Positions 62,368 to 64,000 of a stretch of 64,000 bases of DNA are shown one piece after another; position 1 is the first letter of the stretch; each line of letters starts with the position of its first letter. Under the pieces are notes generated by a model that searched no databases, was not told where the DNA came from, and saw only the letters and a program-made list of their open reading frames with translations. This DNA comes from Streptomyces guryensis (lineage in GTDB: Bacteria; Actinomycetota; Actinomycetes; Streptomycetales; Streptomycetaceae), in contig NZ_JAJSBI010000007.1 of NCBI RefSeq assembly GCF_021261325.1, forward strand, positions 1 through 64,000, written 5' to 3'. The translations under genes and the position numbers were made by a program.

Positions 62368-64000
62368 TCAGGCCGGCGTGCGAGGCTGCCGACGAGGCGG
62401 TTCGGGCGCCGCCTTCCCGTGGTTCCTGAGGTGATCCTGGAGACGGACATGGCGGAACTGGTACACCGCGCCCGACCGGCGTAGTACGTCGCGCTCGCAG
62501 GCGTCCTCCAGGAAGGCGACCAGCCGCCACGGCAGTCGTCGCGTCAAGGGCAGCCAGATGCGGGCCAGGGCCACCCACTGGCCCCACGCCGTCAGACAGA
62601 GCCCATAGCCGAGTCCGCCGCTGAACGCGCCCTCGATGCCGAAGACGAGCCCGAGTTGGAGGCTGCGGAGGGGGGTTTCGGTGAAGGTGGCCCCCAGCCC
62701 CTCGACGAGTCCGGGGACGAGGGCCCAGACGAGGAGATGGAAGGACACGTTCTCGCGGTTCTGCCGCAACAAGCCGACGCAGTCGAACGACTTCTTTCCG
62801 TCGATAGGAGTCTCCAGCCACGTCATGAGTCCGAGGGCGATTCCTGCCGACAGCCCGATGGTGAGCGGGAACAGGGCCGCTGCCCCGAGCCCGCCGCCGA
62901 GCCCGTCGTCGAGCCCGAGCGGAGGGAGGAGAAGCCGGTCGACCAGCACGATGGCGAGCGCGAGCCCGAATCCGACCAGGGCTCCCAGCACGACCTTGTG
63001 GAAGAACTCCTGGAAGAACTCCTTGTCCAACTCCCTGTCGCCGCCGGTCAGACGGACCTGTACCGGACGCGGCGACAGCAGCTCTGTCCCGTCTGCGCGC
63101 CGGTAGACGTAGCCGAACAACAGCCCGAACACGAGTCCGTGCAGCAAGCCCACGACCAGGCCCCGCCGGATCGCGAACCCGATGCCGTGCGACGTGGCGA
63201 TCAGGTCCACGGGAATGTTTCCGATCGCGGTCGGCACCGCGAAGGACAGCCCGGCCAGAAACGAGATCACGGCGGTACGCACCCCAAGACTCAGCTCCGT
63301 GCCGAGCCGCCACCACTCCAGGTCGGGCTGGCCGCGCGACTTCAGGTGGTCGGCGAGGTACCCGAGCCAGCGCTGGGCCCGCCGAGCGCTCCAGTTCCGG
63401 GGTGGCGGGGCCAGGTCGCCGGGGCGTCGACGGTAGGCCGACGGCACGAAGCTGCTCAGGAGGTGTTCCTCGATGCTCGCCCGGGATCCGAACCCGAGCA
63501 GATCCCTGGGGCTGCGCCTCGGGCCGTCGCGCCGGCTGCTGTCTGCGGTGTGCGCCATCTCGCCGTAGACGCCACGGGCAAGGGAGACCATCAAGGGCGT
63601 GGTCAGCGCCTCGCGGAGGCTCTCGCCGGCCGGGGTGCGGGGACGGTCGCGCAGCTCGGACAGGACGTGATTCCAGTCGGACTCGGCGACCGGGGCGCTG
63701 CCGAGGATCAGGAAACTCTCCGAGTCCTCCGGTGTGAGAGCGGTCAGTTCGATCGCGGCGGCACGCTTCAGGCCTCTGGTGCCGCCCTTCGCGTCGGCGT
63801 ACGGCTTGGTGCGGCTGGTCAGGATCAACGGCTTGCTGAATGCGTTGAGTTGCTCCAGTGCATCGGGCCGGAGATTTTCGGCGATTTCGTCGAATCCGTC
63901 CAGGACGGGCAGGATCAGCCCGTTCTCGACCAGCGCGGCGGCGACCGGCGTCCCCTCGGCGATGTCCGTGTCCAAACCGGACGTGTCACGGCTGAGCCGG
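62368..64000 (-). CDS. NACHT NTPase (bacterial NLR-like) with C-terminal membrane domain, 5' end outside window
   Basis: The open frame reaches the window edge; 544 residues are visible and the N terminus and Walker A lie beyond. LILPVLDGFDEIAENL is the NACHT Walker B and KPLILTSRTKPYADA the following sensor strand. A helical domain (residues ~80-200 of the visible part) leads to SARRAQRWLGYLADHLKSRGQPDLEWWRLG. About eight membrane segments follow, and the protein ends in a basic cytoplasmic tail. NACHT proteins of this type are STAND NTPases implicated in antiphage defence. The C-terminal membrane part may act as sensor or pore. Confidence 0.85.
   Translation of the reverse strand, partial: RLSRDTSGLDTDIAEGTPVAAALVENGLILPVLDGFDEIAENLRPDALEQLNAFSKPLILTSRTKPYADAKGGTRGLKRAAAIELTALTPEDSESFLILGSAPVAESDWNHVLSELRDRPRTPAGESLREALTTPLMVSLARGVYGEMAHTADSSRRDGPRRSPRDLLGFGSRASIEEHLLSSFVPSAYRRRPGDLAPPPRNWSARRAQRWLGYLADHLKSRGQPDLEWWRLGTELSLGVRTAVISFLAGLSFAVPTAIGNIPVDLIATSHGIGFAIRRGLVVGLLHGLVFGLLFGYVYRRADGTELLSPRPVQVRLTGGDRELDKEFFQEFFHKVVLGALVGFGLALAIVLVDRLLLPPLGLDDGLGGGLGAAALFPLTIGLSAGIALGLMTWLETPIDGKKSFDCVGLLRQNRENVSFHLLVWALVPGLVEGLGATFTETPLRSLQLGLVFGIEGAFSGGLGYGLCLTAWGQWVALARIWLPLTRRLPWRLVAFLEDACERDVLRRSGAVYQFRHVRLQDHLRNHGKAAPEPPRRQPRTPA

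Overview
The window is high-GC DNA with GTG starts, TGA stops and many 4-base stop/start overlaps, typical of a Streptomyces chromosome. The core gene order (PLP aminotransferase, DUF2617, spermidine-synthase-like protein, SRPBCC protein, aldose epimerase, pyrE, fba, then DUF3151, kynurenine genes and two two-component systems) looks like the region around SCO3658 to SCO3638 of S. coelicolor. That comparison is from memory and was not searched. No tRNA or rRNA gene was seen.

Layout. 1-6.2 kb is accessory: the tail of an IS110-type transposase, a YefM/YoeB-like toxin-antitoxin pair with a palindromic operator, a conserved aminotransferase, an ANTAR protein, and a 3.3-kb island remnant (2827-6116) flanked by an exact 24-bp direct repeat. 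The island holds a secreted protein and its partner, plus a K+ channel and a tyrosine integrase that are fused head to head and both truncated. 6.2-14.7 kb is core metabolism and transport. 14.8-40.8 kb is a complete-looking extracellular contractile injection system (eCIS) locus. It has a LuxR-type regulator, surface and membrane accessory proteins, a tail terminator (DUF4255) and an AAA+ ATPase. Two effector-like genes lie on the opposite strand. They are followed by a tightly coupled operon of sheath, tubes, LysM protein, VgrG spike, PAAR tip, gp25, baseplate J, a gpI-like tail protein, and a zinc-ribbon membrane protein resembling CisA.

40.9-43.5 kb holds a decayed DUF3151 gene split by a 2,145-bp insert. 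The insert has imperfect terminal inverted repeats and carries an intact second DUF3151 gene. 43.6-46.9 kb encodes tryptophan-to-anthranilate catabolism (kynA, kynU and a formamidase-like hydrolase). 47-53.7 kb holds an alpha/beta hydrolase, an acyltransferase and two paralogous NarL-type two-component systems; the two operons share an upstream 13-bp motif. 53.7-61.4 kb has small hypothetical genes, remnants of an anti-sigma/DUF397 locus, a secreted protein, a GNAT enzyme, a cytochrome P450, and an ABC exporter with its GbsR/MarR regulator and operator. 61.4-64 kb looks like a bacterial NLR immune module: a fragment of one NACHT gene, a small protein ending in an amyloid-signalling-like motif, and a NACHT NTPase whose start lies beyond the window.

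The most interesting points are: the effector gene inserted between two diverged copies of the 3' end of the eCIS ATPase gene; the DUF4157 effector with a TIKI/EreA-like C-terminal domain; the element that split DUF3151 while supplying a replacement; and the NLR/amyloid-motif pair at the right edge.
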